Positions 6,255 through 12,100 of a DNA stretch of 12,100 bases are shown piece by piece; within the stretch, counting starts at the first letter, position 1; each line of letters starts with the position of its first letter. The DNA is from Leptospira sp. (GTDB lineage Bacteria > Spirochaetota > Leptospiria > Leptospirales > Leptospiraceae). Location of the stretch: NCBI GenBank assembly GCA_025457985.1, contig JALOTI010000082.1, positions 1 to 12,100 on the forward strand, in the 5' to 3' direction. The translations under genes were made by a program, and so were the position numbers. The notes below the pieces were generated by a model. The model was not told the DNA's origin and did no database searches. It was given only the letters and a program-made list of their open reading frames with translations.

Positions 6255-7325
6255 TTAGATGAGTGGTGAAAACTCTTTCATATGGTCAATTCCCTGGTAT
6301 CTAAGTCCAGTGTCCAGATTGTATCCACCGAAGGTTTCCAAAATTTTGGATCTACTTTCTGGATTGTAACTGTACTCGAAGGCACGTGTGAGGATATCCT
6401 TACTTGCAGTACTTGCCTGGTTTAAAAGTTCAATAAAACTATCTCTAAATTTTCTCTTTGGATCAGCGGGGTAGTTCCATTCCCGTTTTTCTTCATTCAT
6501 AATCTTAGGATTGATTTCTTCAATCGAGGGCAACATAAGAACACTTGCGTGCCATTTGCGGAAGGTGATCGTGTCTACAAAGTTCACCAAGCCACGCATG
6601 AGTGAGCTTCGGCTGTCTAGAGTAGAGGTAAATCGATAGAATCCGATATAGGATTCATTGAGTATATCTCCAGGAATGATCTTTTTTTCCGATCCCAAAT
6701 AGTTTTCCTGAAATTCCTTAGGGAAGGTTTGTTTTAGAGACTGGAGCCAAAACCTCCATAGGGTTGGGTCCATTTTATTTTTGATTCCTACGGTTCTATG
6801 GCGAATATCAATGTATTGAGGAAAATCGTATTCCCTTGCACTCATGCCCCATCTATAGTGTAACAAAAGTGTGTCGAGACCAAATTCGACTCGCATATGA
6901 TTTACTTGAGCTTGGTATGAAATTTTTTTGTCACTATTGTAATAATCACCAGAGATATAGAAGATATATGGATGGGTTTGTATATCCACAACGCAGTGGC
7001 AAATATACCCTAATGTAAATGCAAGAAAACGATCCCGATACAAACCTTCTTCTGTGTCGTTGATTTGGTCCAAAAAGCTCAATATGAGTTCAGCCACATT
7101 CTTGTGATGGGCAAGGTCACCAAAGTAAGCCGCACGTTTGGTGCGTTTGGGTTGCAAAACATGGTAAAAGTAAAATATATCGGGAGCAACAGCACCTAGA
7201 TTTGCATAGGAAGAAACATCAGGTCTACTCAAGAGACTTGCAATTTTTCTTTGAGTAGAGTTACCATGTTCCAGGTGTTTTTTAACCTGGGATAGCGCTT
7301 CTAAGTGTGTGATCTTTCCTGCCAT
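6255..7325 (-). CDS. Zinc-dependent phospholipase C family protein
   Basis: A 356-residue protein with no signal peptide or membrane helix. The first 155 residues match the zinc-dependent phospholipase C fold: ITHLEAL with His7, NLGAVAPDIFYF with Asp49, GDLAHHKN with His73/His74, GYICHCVVDIQTHPY with His110, Asp114 and His118, and NHMRVEFGLD with His143 and Glu147. These His/Asp/Glu residues, spaced along helices, are the family's metal ligands. Bacterial members without an export signal are widespread and mostly uncharacterised, so lipase activity is not assured. The C-terminal half (about 200-356) is not recognised; it is helical and rich in aromatic and basic residues. The ATG at 7325 opens the minus-strand envelope cluster, facing lysA across a very short divergent gap, and has no clear Shine-Dalgarno. 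Family moderately sure, activity unknown. Confidence 0.75.
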   Translation of the reverse strand: MAGKITHLEALSQVKKHLEHGNSTQRKIASLLSRPDVSSYANLGAVAPDIFYFYHVLQPKRTKRAAYFGDLAHHKNVAELILSFLDQINDTEEGLYRDRFLAFTLGYICHCVVDIQTHPYIFYISGDYYNSDKKISYQAQVNHMRVEFGLDTLLLHYRWGMSAREYDFPQYIDIRHRTVGIKNKMDPTLWRFWLQSLKQTFPKEFQENYLGSEKKIIPGDILNESYIGFYRFTSTLDSRSSLMRGLVNFVDTITFRKWHASVLMLPSIEEINPKIMNEEKREWNYPADPKRKFRDSFIELLNQASTASKDILTRAFEYSYNPESRSKILETFGGYNLDTGLRYQGIDHMKEFSPLI

Positions 7326-7353
7326 TTTCTACTTTTTTGACTTTAAAGAATGG

Positions 7354-7369
7354 AACCTTTTGAAAGGTT
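7354..7369. promoter_or_regulatory. Inverted repeat in the divergent gap (candidate operator)
   Basis: AACCTTT (7354-7360), TG, AAAGGTT (7363-7369) is a perfect 7-bp inverted repeat with a 2-base centre. It lies between the phospholipase-family ATG (7325, minus) and the preferred lysA ATG (7383, plus), where a regulator could act on both directions. No convincing -35/-10 pair is visible around it; TTGACT at 7337-7342 has only a poor partner. With the alternative lysA start at 7350 it would be coding. Confidence 0.35.
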
Positions 7370-7382
7370 TATCTTAAATACT

Positions 7383-8651
7383 ATGACATCAATCGAAAAA
7401 CTAAAGTTTTTGAAAGAAGAGCAAGTTCGTTCCTTGGCAAAAGAATTTGGAACCCCACTATTCGTTTACTCTCAGTCTCAAATAGAACAAAAATGTGACG
7501 AAGCGAAGGCATTTCCGAACGCCTTTGGCGTCCAAGTTCGGTATGCCATGAAGGCTAATCCCAATTCCAACATCTTAAAAATAATGAAACAGAAGGGAAT
7601 CCTGATCGACGCCTCATCCGAACACGAAGTAAAACGCGCTTTGCATTTCGGTTTTTCTCCAGAAGAGATTATGCTCACCTCACAAGAGTTCCCGAAGGAT
7701 TTTAAGAACATCATTTCCAGTGGAGTGAAATTTAACGTTTGTTCTTTACGCCAATTGGAAGCGTATGGCGAGGCTTTTCCCGGTGGTTCAATTTCCATTC
7801 GTTTCAACCCAGGTCTTGGTTCTGGGCATACAAAAAAAACGGATGTGGGTGGAGTCACGTCTTCCTTTGGAATCTGGCATGAAAAATTGGATGAAGTAAA
7901 ATCTCTCGTCCAAAAATACAATTTGAATGTAGAAAAGGTTCATACCCATATTGGGTCTGGTAGTGATCCCGAGGTTTGGAAGGCTGTTGCCCACTATACT
8001 TTAGAATACGCAGAAGCATTCCCATCTGTGACAGTCGTTAGCTTAGGTGGTGGATATAAAGTTGGACGGATGGAAGATGAAAAATCGACCGATTTACAGA
8101 AGATAGGTGCTCCTGTAAAAATTCTCTTTGAAGAGTTCGCGAAAAAACACAATAGGAAACTAATTTTAGAAATTGAACCAGGGACCTATCTTGTTGCCCT
8201 CTGTGGTTCATTAGTGACAAGAGTAGATGATAAGGTGGATACGGGACCAAAAGGATTCACCTTCTTAAAGTTAGATACAGGAATGGACTCAAACACACGA
8301 CCATCGCTCTATGGTTCAAGACACCCACTCGTTACAGTCAAACAAAATCCATCCGATTCTAGTTCCAAAACCGCCGAGTATGTGGTTGTGGGACATTGTT
8401 GTGAGTCTGGAGATGTTTTTACTCAAAAAGAGGGTGGAGAGCCAATGACTCGCCTTATGGGAGAATCTACCATTGGGGATTATGTGGTGATGGAAGGAGT
8501 GGGGGCGTATTGTTCCAGCATGTCCACAAAAAACTACAATAGTTTTCCTGAAACACCAGAAGTTCTAGTTACAAATTCAGGTGAGTTCAAATTAATTCGA
8601 AAGAAACAAACGATTGAAGAAATCTACAAAAACGAAATTTTAGTTTTATAG
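7383..8651 (+). CDS. lysA: Diaminopimelate decarboxylase (LysA)
   Basis: LysA converts meso-diaminopimelate to L-lysine with pyridoxal phosphate, the last lysine-synthesis step, in the cytoplasm. From the ATG at 7383 it is 422 residues, a normal length. Visible motifs, numbered from this start: YAMKANPN with the PLP-binding Lys57, the SGHTKKTDVGG loop, FGIW, HTHIGSGSDP with His189, the glycine-rich LGGGYKVG, EPGTYLV, and the second-chain active-site motif CCESGDVF. The end YNSFPETPEVLV carries the usual C-terminal aromatic residue. An in-frame ATG at 7350 would add MEPFERFILNT, which is unlike family N-termini and would leave almost no divergent promoter region; neither start has a good ribosome site. 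It is followed after 15 bp by ispD in the same direction. No lysine riboswitch fits in the short upstream gap. Confidence 0.93.
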   Translation: MTSIEKLKFLKEEQVRSLAKEFGTPLFVYSQSQIEQKCDEAKAFPNAFGVQVRYAMKANPNSNILKIMKQKGILIDASSEHEVKRALHFGFSPEEIMLTSQEFPKDFKNIISSGVKFNVCSLRQLEAYGEAFPGGSISIRFNPGLGSGHTKKTDVGGVTSSFGIWHEKLDEVKSLVQKYNLNVEKVHTHIGSGSDPEVWKAVAHYTLEYAEAFPSVTVVSLGGGYKVGRMEDEKSTDLQKIGAPVKILFEEFAKKHNRKLILEIEPGTYLVALCGSLVTRVDDKVDTGPKGFTFLKLDTGMDSNTRPSLYGSRHPLVTVKQNPSDSSSKTAEYVVVGHCCESGDVFTQKEGGEPMTRLMGESTIGDYVVMEGVGAYCSSMSTKNYNSFPETPEVLVTNSGEFKLIRKKQTIEEIYKNEILVL

Positions 8652-8666
8652 ATTTTAGTTCAAACT

Positions 8667-9356
8667 ATGAATCAAATCCGAGCCATACTTTTGTCAGGTG
8701 GAACGGGATCTCGAATGGGGGGAGATTTGCCCAAACAATTCCTTCCCTTCCGAGGGAGACCTCTGCTTCTGCATTCGGTTGAACGATTTAAAAAATGGGG
8801 TTGTACAAAATCCCTAACAATCGTATCTCACCCCGAATGGATTTTGAAAACAGAAGAGATTCTCGAAGATGTTTTGGATATTGATGATCGGATTGTGGAG
8901 GGGGGTGAGTCTCGTCATCTTTCCACTTTGGCAGGACTCAACTCTTTTACTTTTGATGAAACAGACCTTATTTGTATTCATGATGTTGCTAGACCCAATT
9001 TTCGATTGGTGGAGTTAGACCGTCTCGTCGAAGAAACAAGAATCTACGGTGCTGCTACTTTAGTGGCTCGTATAACAGAAAGTTTGTTGCATGCAAAAAA
9101 AGGATCAAATTTTTCAGAACGATCCTTAGATCGGGAAGAAGTATTCTCCGTGAAAACTCCGCAAATGGCAAGCGGACATTTGCTTAAAAAACTTTTAGAA
9201 ATTCAATTATCTAGCGATATAAGCACACACCCAACCGATTTAGCTTCTTGGATCCAACCCCATAAGATTGGTTTGGTTACGACGGATCACAAAAATCTTA
9301 AGGTAACTCACCCAGGTGATATCAAACTTTTGGAAGATATGGAATGGAGCGATTAG
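8667..9356 (+). CDS. ispD: 2-C-methyl-D-erythritol 4-phosphate cytidylyltransferase (IspD)
   Basis: IspD joins CTP and methylerythritol 4-phosphate to make CDP-methylerythritol, the third step of the MEP isoprenoid pathway. The 229-residue protein has the expected length and motifs: nucleotide-binding LLSGGTGSRMGGDLPKQF with Arg16 and Lys23, GGESRHLSTLAGL, HDVARP (105-110) with Asp106, SLDREEVFSVKTPQ with the conserved TPQ, TD at 190-191, and NLKVTHPGDI with Lys212. All residues expected for cytidylyl transfer are present. The ATG at 8667 has no obvious Shine-Dalgarno but lies 15 bp after the lysA stop, so the two are probably one transcript. It converges with the PilZ gene, with 25 bp between stops. 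The related sugar cytidylyltransferase IspD-like (TarI) group is less likely given the MEP-type motifs. Confidence 0.93.
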   Translation: MNQIRAILLSGGTGSRMGGDLPKQFLPFRGRPLLLHSVERFKKWGCTKSLTIVSHPEWILKTEEILEDVLDIDDRIVEGGESRHLSTLAGLNSFTFDETDLICIHDVARPNFRLVELDRLVEETRIYGAATLVARITESLLHAKKGSNFSERSLDREEVFSVKTPQMASGHLLKKLLEIQLSSDISTHPTDLASWIQPHKIGLVTTDHKNLKVTHPGDIKLLEDMEWSD

Positions 9357-9381
9357 CCTATATTTTAGAATTTATTTCTAT

Positions 9382-10470
9382 CTATCTACCATGAAAGATT
9401 TTAAATCTTTGTTTCCAAATCCAAATCCTAAATAGGTTTTTGTTTTCGATGGATTCAATTTGAATCCCAAATCCTTTCGGCTTTCCATATTTGGCGGAAG
9501 GGTTGGACCATTTGACAACTCCCGTTACCTGAATCTCTCCACTTCGTGTTAGAATCTTTACAACGCAGAATACACCTTGGTTTAAGACAGATTCTGTTTC
9601 AATGTATAGACCTTCCATCGAGACATTGACTAAGATGCCAGAATTAGGAGTTGAGGTTTTGTCTCCAAATCTTACCTCGTTGCGAACAGGGTATCGTGGT
9701 GCAAATACCCTAGTTAAAAAACTTTCAAACTGGAGTTTTTCTTCTTTTTGGGCTACTTGGAAAGAAATTTGAATCCCTGCAAGTTCGGTTCCATCATTGT
9801 CTTTATCTAGCCGTACTACTTGTCCCTCAACAGAAATGGAGATAGGAGCTCGTACTTCATTTTCAAGTTTTAAGAGCAGATTGACCGGATCCCCTTCTTT
9901 TAAAAAATGATGGGGTGTTAATGGTATAAGAATTCCTGTTTCGGAAACATTAATTGTTTGGGCATCACCTTCCGTTTCTCCATCTTTGTTTGTCCAGTGA
10001 ACAGGAATAGGATGGGTCTCTCGATATTGACCCCTCCAACCTCTTGTTTCTGGACTAAGGTAGGGTGCCGATACCTCTCTGCGCAGAAAATAAAAAATAA
10101 CTCCAAGAAAAAAGATCGTTATACCGCTGTTCCATAAGATATCAGCTGTTTGGATACGCATTCCTGCTACAAATATCTTTTTCCCAAGGCTAACCCAAAC
10201 AATCATCCATACATTATAAGTTACTAATATGAATCCAAAACAAAGGAAAAGAAAGTATCCAAATTTTTTCTTTGCAAGCAGGCCGTAAGCGATAAGTAAA
10301 CTGATACCAGAAAGAATGTATTGCAGGGCAGTTAGTCGAGAAAATACCGCCGAAATGTTTTGTTGTCTTAAGTCGTAAATTGCTGCAGTTCCGTAAAAGT
10401 TCAAAATTGGAATTAATAGAAAGAGGATTGCTACAAAAAGTACGGGAAGAGGGTAGTGGAAAAGGCGCAT
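9382..10470 (-). CDS. Four-helix membrane protein with tandem PilZ domains
   Basis: The N-terminal part (to about residue 130) has four membrane helices (around FHYPLPVLFVAILFLLIPIL, YILSGISLLIAYGLL, YFLFLCFGFILVTY and ITIFFLGVIFYFL). Two PilZ-type beta-barrels follow. The second is canonical: RYPVR (RxxxR) and NVSMEG (D/NxSxxG) 19 residues later, the c-di-GMP contact motifs. The first has NVSETG but only a loosely placed RGQYR, so its binding is doubtful. The protein probably sits in the inner membrane with PilZ domains in the cytoplasm, responding to c-di-GMP; its output is unknown. ATG at 10470 is preferred (362 residues); a TTG at 10494 would add eight residues, and neither has a good ribosome site. 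It follows the cyclic-nucleotide-binding genes by 60 bp on the same strand and is probably their operon partner. Confidence 0.87.
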   Translation of the reverse strand: MRLFHYPLPVLFVAILFLLIPILNFYGTAAIYDLRQQNISAVFSRLTALQYILSGISLLIAYGLLAKKKFGYFLFLCFGFILVTYNVWMIVWVSLGKKIFVAGMRIQTADILWNSGITIFFLGVIFYFLRREVSAPYLSPETRGWRGQYRETHPIPVHWTNKDGETEGDAQTINVSETGILIPLTPHHFLKEGDPVNLLLKLENEVRAPISISVEGQVVRLDKDNDGTELAGIQISFQVAQKEEKLQFESFLTRVFAPRYPVRNEVRFGDKTSTPNSGILVNVSMEGLYIETESVLNQGVFCVVKILTRSGEIQVTGVVKWSNPSAKYGKPKGFGIQIESIENKNLFRIWIWKQRFKIFHGR

Positions 10471-10530
10471 CGTCACGGGAAAATTTGCTTCCAAAAAACA
10501 GGTCTAGTCAACATCTTTTTGGTCGAATCC

Positions 10531-11094
10531 TCAGGTAGTCGGTGGAATGAAGCCAGTATTTTCTTCCTCTTCAGGCTCTGGTTCAGTAGGTGTTACTTCT
10601 TCCGTCGCCAAATTTCCTTCTGCATCTACTTTAGGTAGATTGGCGAGAATTGGATCCAGTGGAGTTTGTGGAATACCGTTGATAAGAGTGTGAAGGAATT
10701 TTTGTTTTTCTGCTATACTGTCTTCGACCGCCGTCAAACGTTTGATTACTGTATGGAGTAAGACACTTAAAAATTCAGGACTGTCTTTTCCCATACTTAT
10801 AAAAATATCTTTTGTGATGATACCAACTTTTGTGTCATCGGCTGTAGCAATCACTGTCGCAGCACGAGGGCTTGGGAAAACAAGAGCTAACTCCCCAAAA
10901 AATTCACCCGGGCCCATGAGTCTAATGAACTGGTTTTCGCCGGATGCTTTTTTTCGATACACTTCCACAAGACCAGAAAAGATAAAATACATCTTTCCAT
11001 TACTTTCGTCACCTTCATTGAAAACTACGGAATCCTTTTTGAAGTGCATCAATTGAACGGATGTTAGGTATTTTTTTAGATGTTCTACGCTCAT
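10531..11094 (-). CDS. Cyclic-nucleotide-binding domain protein with acidic tail
   Basis: A 187-residue protein that is mostly one cNMP-binding domain (about 8-125). Its phosphate-binding cassette reads GPGEFFGELALVFPSPRAAT, with Glu68 and Arg77 in the positions that hold the ribose and phosphate of cAMP in CRP and PKA regulatory subunits, so nucleotide binding is likely. There is no HTH, kinase or channel domain. After a helical stretch (about 112-138) comes a proline- and glutamate-rich tail (about 163-187, with EPEPEEEENTG) that looks disordered. The ATG at 11094 overlaps the TGA of the upstream paralogue as ATGA. It may be a stand-alone cAMP sensor acting by protein contact, perhaps with its paralogue or the PilZ membrane protein; that is inferred from gene order only. 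Confidence 0.88.
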   Translation of the reverse strand: MSVEHLKKYLTSVQLMHFKKDSVVFNEGDESNGKMYFIFSGLVEVYRKKASGENQFIRLMGPGEFFGELALVFPSPRAATVIATADDTKVGIITKDIFISMGKDSPEFLSVLLHTVIKRLTAVEDSIAEKQKFLHTLINGIPQTPLDPILANLPKVDAEGNLATEEVTPTEPEPEEEENTGFIPPTT

Positions 11095-11516
11095 TCTGAA
11101 GTCTCGTTCTTTTGGATTTCCTCAACCAATTTTTCAATCTCCGTCAATCTGGCTTCTGCTCTATGAAGTTTTTCAACCGTGCTCTTCAGTAGATGAAATA
11201 AAAAATGTGCATTGATTCTGGCAAGTTTTTCGAATTGTTCTTCTCTTAGGATTCCAACCCGAGCATTGACTGAAACAACACTCACTGTCATGGCACGGGG
11301 TCGGCGGGTTAAAAGAGATAACTCCCCAAAAAATTCCCCTGGTCCCAGTCCTCGGATGATCTCTTGGGTCCCATCAGGAAGTTTTTTTGTGACTGCAAAC
11401 ATTCCCTGCATGATGCAATACATACTACCATCATGAGGTTCCCCTTCTTTAAAAATAATATCTCCCCTCACATAAACTTGGGTAGAGATATTTTGCATAT
11501 ATTCTAAGATATTCAT
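11091..11516 (-). CDS. Short cyclic-nucleotide-binding domain protein
   Basis: A 141-residue protein with one cNMP-binding domain (about 5-108) and a charged helix (about 111-137) that could form a coiled coil. The phosphate-binding cassette GLGPGEFFGELSLLTRRPRAMT keeps Glu65 and Arg74, so binding of a cyclic nucleotide is plausible; Met replaces the usual Ala before the Thr. It is clearly a paralogue of the next gene downstream (GPGEFFGEL is identical) and joined to it by an ATGA overlap, suggesting tandem duplication and balanced production, perhaps as a heterodimer. No output domain is present. The ATG at 11516 is taken as the start; a second ATG six codons in is possible. A weak promoter-like sequence lies upstream. 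It is the first gene of the three-gene operon ending with the PilZ protein. Confidence 0.87.
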   Translation of the reverse strand: MNILEYMQNISTQVYVRGDIIFKEGEPHDGSMYCIMQGMFAVTKKLPDGTQEIIRGLGPGEFFGELSLLTRRPRAMTVSVVSVNARVGILREEQFEKLARINAHFLFHLLKSTVEKLHRAEARLTEIEKLVEEIQKNETSE

Positions 11517-11549
11517 GTTTTGCGTTATGTACCAATCGTTACGCCCAAG

Positions 11550-11576
11550 CTTATAAAATTCCGCAAATCATTGCAA
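11550..11576 (-). promoter_or_regulatory. Possible promoter of the cNMP/PilZ operon
   Basis: On the minus strand, TTGCAA (11576-11571) and TATAAG (11555-11550) resemble -35 and -10 boxes. The spacer is 15 bp, shorter than ideal. The -10 would lie about 33 bp before the ATG at 11516, a reasonable leader length. This is the only candidate I see in the gap. Confidence 0.25.
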
Positions 11577-11640
11577 GAGTTTCCTAAAATCTCAGTAGAC
11601 ATTTCAGCCCAGTCCAAAATCCTGTTGAAACAACCACATT

Positions 11641-11722
11641 GCGGGCGTGGCGAAATTGGCAGACGCACCAGATTTAGGTTCTGGCGCCGTGAGGCGTGGG
11701 GGTTCAAGTCCCTCCGCCCGCA
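11641..11722 (+). tRNA. tRNA-Leu (anticodon UAG)
   Basis: A complete class II tRNA of 82 bases. The acceptor stem pairs GCGGGCG (11641-11647) with CGCCCGC (11715-11721), with discriminator A at 11722. The anticodon stem CCAGA/TCTGG (11668-11672, 11680-11684) holds loop TTTAGGT with anticodon TAG at 11675-11677, reading CUA and related leucine codons. The long variable arm CGCC-GTGA-GGCG (11685-11696) is typical of tRNA-Leu. The T arm is GGGGG-TTCAAGT-CCCTC with one G-T pair. No CCA is encoded after the discriminator, so the end must be added by the CCA-adding enzyme. The upstream gap shows no clear consensus promoter. Confidence 0.97.
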
Positions 11723-11779
11723 AAGAATTAAATCGTTCCCCAAAAGAATCATCTAACTAAAAAAAATCGGGACTTGAAC
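11702..11779. repeat. Inverted copy of the tRNA-Leu T-arm
   Basis: GTTCAAGTCCC in the T arm (11702-11712) is matched by its exact reverse complement GGGACTTGAAC at 11769-11779, 56 bases further on. An 11-bp chance match at this distance is unlikely. The outer copy is not part of a recognisable second tRNA: flanking bases do not make a T stem or acceptor stem. It may be a decayed tRNA remnant on the minus strand, or a segment able to pair with the tRNA precursor. Confidence 0.5.
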
Positions 11780-11800
11780 AGTTTCTCTAGCCAAATTTTT

Positions 11801-11872
11801 GCGACCCCGTGAGCCACCGGAGCTTACAGCGGTGGGTGGCGAAGCGCAGACTCCGCTGAGAGCGGAGGGGGT
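11801..11872. repeat. GC-rich structured intergenic element (possible repeat or RNA)
   Basis: A compact GC-rich block in otherwise AT-rich intergenic DNA. It holds CCACCG/CGGTGG (11814-11819 with 11830-11835, 10-base loop), CTCCGCT/AGCGGAG (11851-11857 with 11861-11867, 3-base loop) and a small GCG/CGC hairpin (11839-11841 with 11845-11847). A closing stem ACCCC/GGGGT (11804-11808 with 11868-11872) encloses all three, and its 3' strand abuts the strongest hairpin. There is no T run after it, so a plain terminator is unlikely. Possible identities are a REP-like dispersed repeat or a small structured RNA or leader of the downstream lipoprotein gene. No known RNA family is recognised. Confidence 0.5.
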
Positions 11873-11874
11873 GG

Positions 11875-11988
11875 ATGGAGCAAGGCTTCTTCTATCAACT
11901 CTATCTTGTCAAATTTTCCTTGTCAAAACGGGTGATTCAGGCAAAAAGACATCCAATAAGAATTCACTTGAATGAAACCCTTGTGTAA
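11875..11988 (+). CDS. Possible small ORF of 37 codons with strong ribosome site
   Basis: An ATG at 11875 follows GGAGG (11864-11868) at a usable distance and opens 37 codons to TAA at 11986-11988. The predicted peptide is basic in its second half (SKRVIQAKRHP) and has no recognised family. It overlaps the start of the downstream lipoprotein gene by 17 bp in another frame, as a leader or coupled peptide might. The ribosome site falls inside a hairpin arm of the GC-rich element, so it may be fortuitous. Confidence 0.2.
   Translation: MEQGFFYQLYLVKFSLSKRVIQAKRHPIRIHLNETLV
11905..11927 (+). repeat. 9-bp direct repeat CTTGTCAAA upstream of the lipoprotein gene
   Basis: CTTGTCAAA occurs at 11905-11913 and 11919-11927, 14 bp start to start, about 45 bp before the lipoprotein ATG. 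Each copy contains TTGTCA, which resembles a -35 box, but no good -10 follows at standard spacing. It may be a regulator half-site pair. Confidence 0.4.
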
Positions 11989-12100
11989 AATTTTTATTTT
12001 TACTTTCCTTCTTGGGATTTTGTTTTGCAAACCCCCTGAATTAAAGAATTCATGTGATCCCTTCGCCGTATCCATACAAGATCAAGTAGTATCAGATTCT
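11972..12100 (+). CDS. Putative lipoprotein, N-terminal part
   Basis: Forty-three codons from an ATG at 11972 to the window end, still open. A TGA directly before the ATG in the same frame fixes this as the first possible start. The N-terminus is a lipoprotein signal: basic MKPLCK, hydrophobic IFIFTFLLGIL, then ILFC with Cys19 as the likely lipidation site, followed by a polar segment KPPELKNSCDPF. Secretion and membrane anchoring are therefore likely. Only 24 residues of mature protein are visible, too few for a family; KNSCDPF resembles the beginnings of some Leptospira surface lipoproteins, which is a weak impression. Upstream lie a GC-rich structured element and a 9-bp direct repeat that could be involved in its control. 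Confidence 0.7.
   Translation, partial: MKPLCKIFIFTFLLGILFCKPPELKNSCDPFAVSIQDQVVSDS

Noticed and set aside
7478..7921. 147-codon minus-strand frame
   Set aside because: It lies entirely antisense to lysA, whose motifs and codon pattern are clear; no domain is recognisable in the antisense product.
9366..9380. TAGAA/TTCTA hairpin between ispD and the PilZ gene as a terminator
   Set aside because: Only five mostly A-T pairs with no T run; too weak to claim.
11525..11752. Minus-strand 75-codon frame containing RRDLNPHASRRQNLNL, and the plus-strand frame opposite
   Set aside because: Both are translations of the tRNA-Leu gene and its antisense; this peptide is a well-known false protein in annotations.
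1..12100. CRISPR arrays, transposases, phage genes or toxin-antitoxin pairs
   Set aside because: Looked for on both strands; no repeat-spacer pattern, transposase motif, phage structural gene or paired small-gene module was seen.

Overview
The window reads as chromosomal DNA of a spirochaete of the genus Leptospira, possibly from the saprophytic (L. biflexa-like) side. This is inferred from moderate-to-low GC, spirochaete-type lipoprotein signals (FWSC, ILFC), a tRNA gene without an encoded CCA end, weak or absent Shine-Dalgarno sequences at many starts, and the character of the proteins (bactofilin, LysM-M23 peptidase, DUF900 hydrolase, zinc-dependent phospholipase C family, tandem cyclic-nucleotide-binding proteins). 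No database search was possible, so the genus is a judgement.

Layout. Positions 1-234 (+) hold the C-terminal part of a Mpo1-like (DUF962) protein, closed by a terminator at about 285-310. A dense minus-strand cluster runs from 7325 down to 256: a zinc-dependent phospholipase C family protein, a class A penicillin-binding protein (glycosyltransferase plus transpeptidase), a bactofilin, a membrane-anchored LysM/LysM/M23 murein endopeptidase, a DUF900 alpha/beta-hydrolase lipoprotein and an AraC-type regulator. Gaps are 22 bp, 59 bp, 17 bp, a 4-bp ATGA overlap and 2 bp, so it may be one transcription unit devoted to cell envelope and cell shape. The PBP reading frame is broken near 4481-4530: the SxxK and SxN motifs lie in one frame and KTG in another, and conserved sequence between them appears to be missing.

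Divergently from 7383 (+) lie lysA (diaminopimelate decarboxylase, last step of lysine synthesis and downstream of the DAP branch that feeds peptidoglycan) and ispD (MEP-pathway cytidylyltransferase, supplying isoprenoids such as undecaprenyl carriers). A second minus-strand operon (11516 to 9382) encodes two short cyclic-nucleotide-binding proteins in ATGA-coupled tandem and a four-helix membrane protein with two PilZ domains. This suggests local convergence of cAMP-type and c-di-GMP signals.

The right end (11517-12100) holds a tRNA-Leu(UAG) gene, an 11-bp inverted copy of its T-arm about 60 bp downstream, a compact GC-rich element (about 11801-11872) that can fold into a closed multi-hairpin structure, a 9-bp direct repeat, and the start of a lipoprotein gene running off the window. 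The points most worth following are the bactofilin-M23-hydrolase-PBP cluster with its disrupted transpeptidase, the tandem cNMP plus PilZ operon, and the structured intergenic element beside the tRNA gene.
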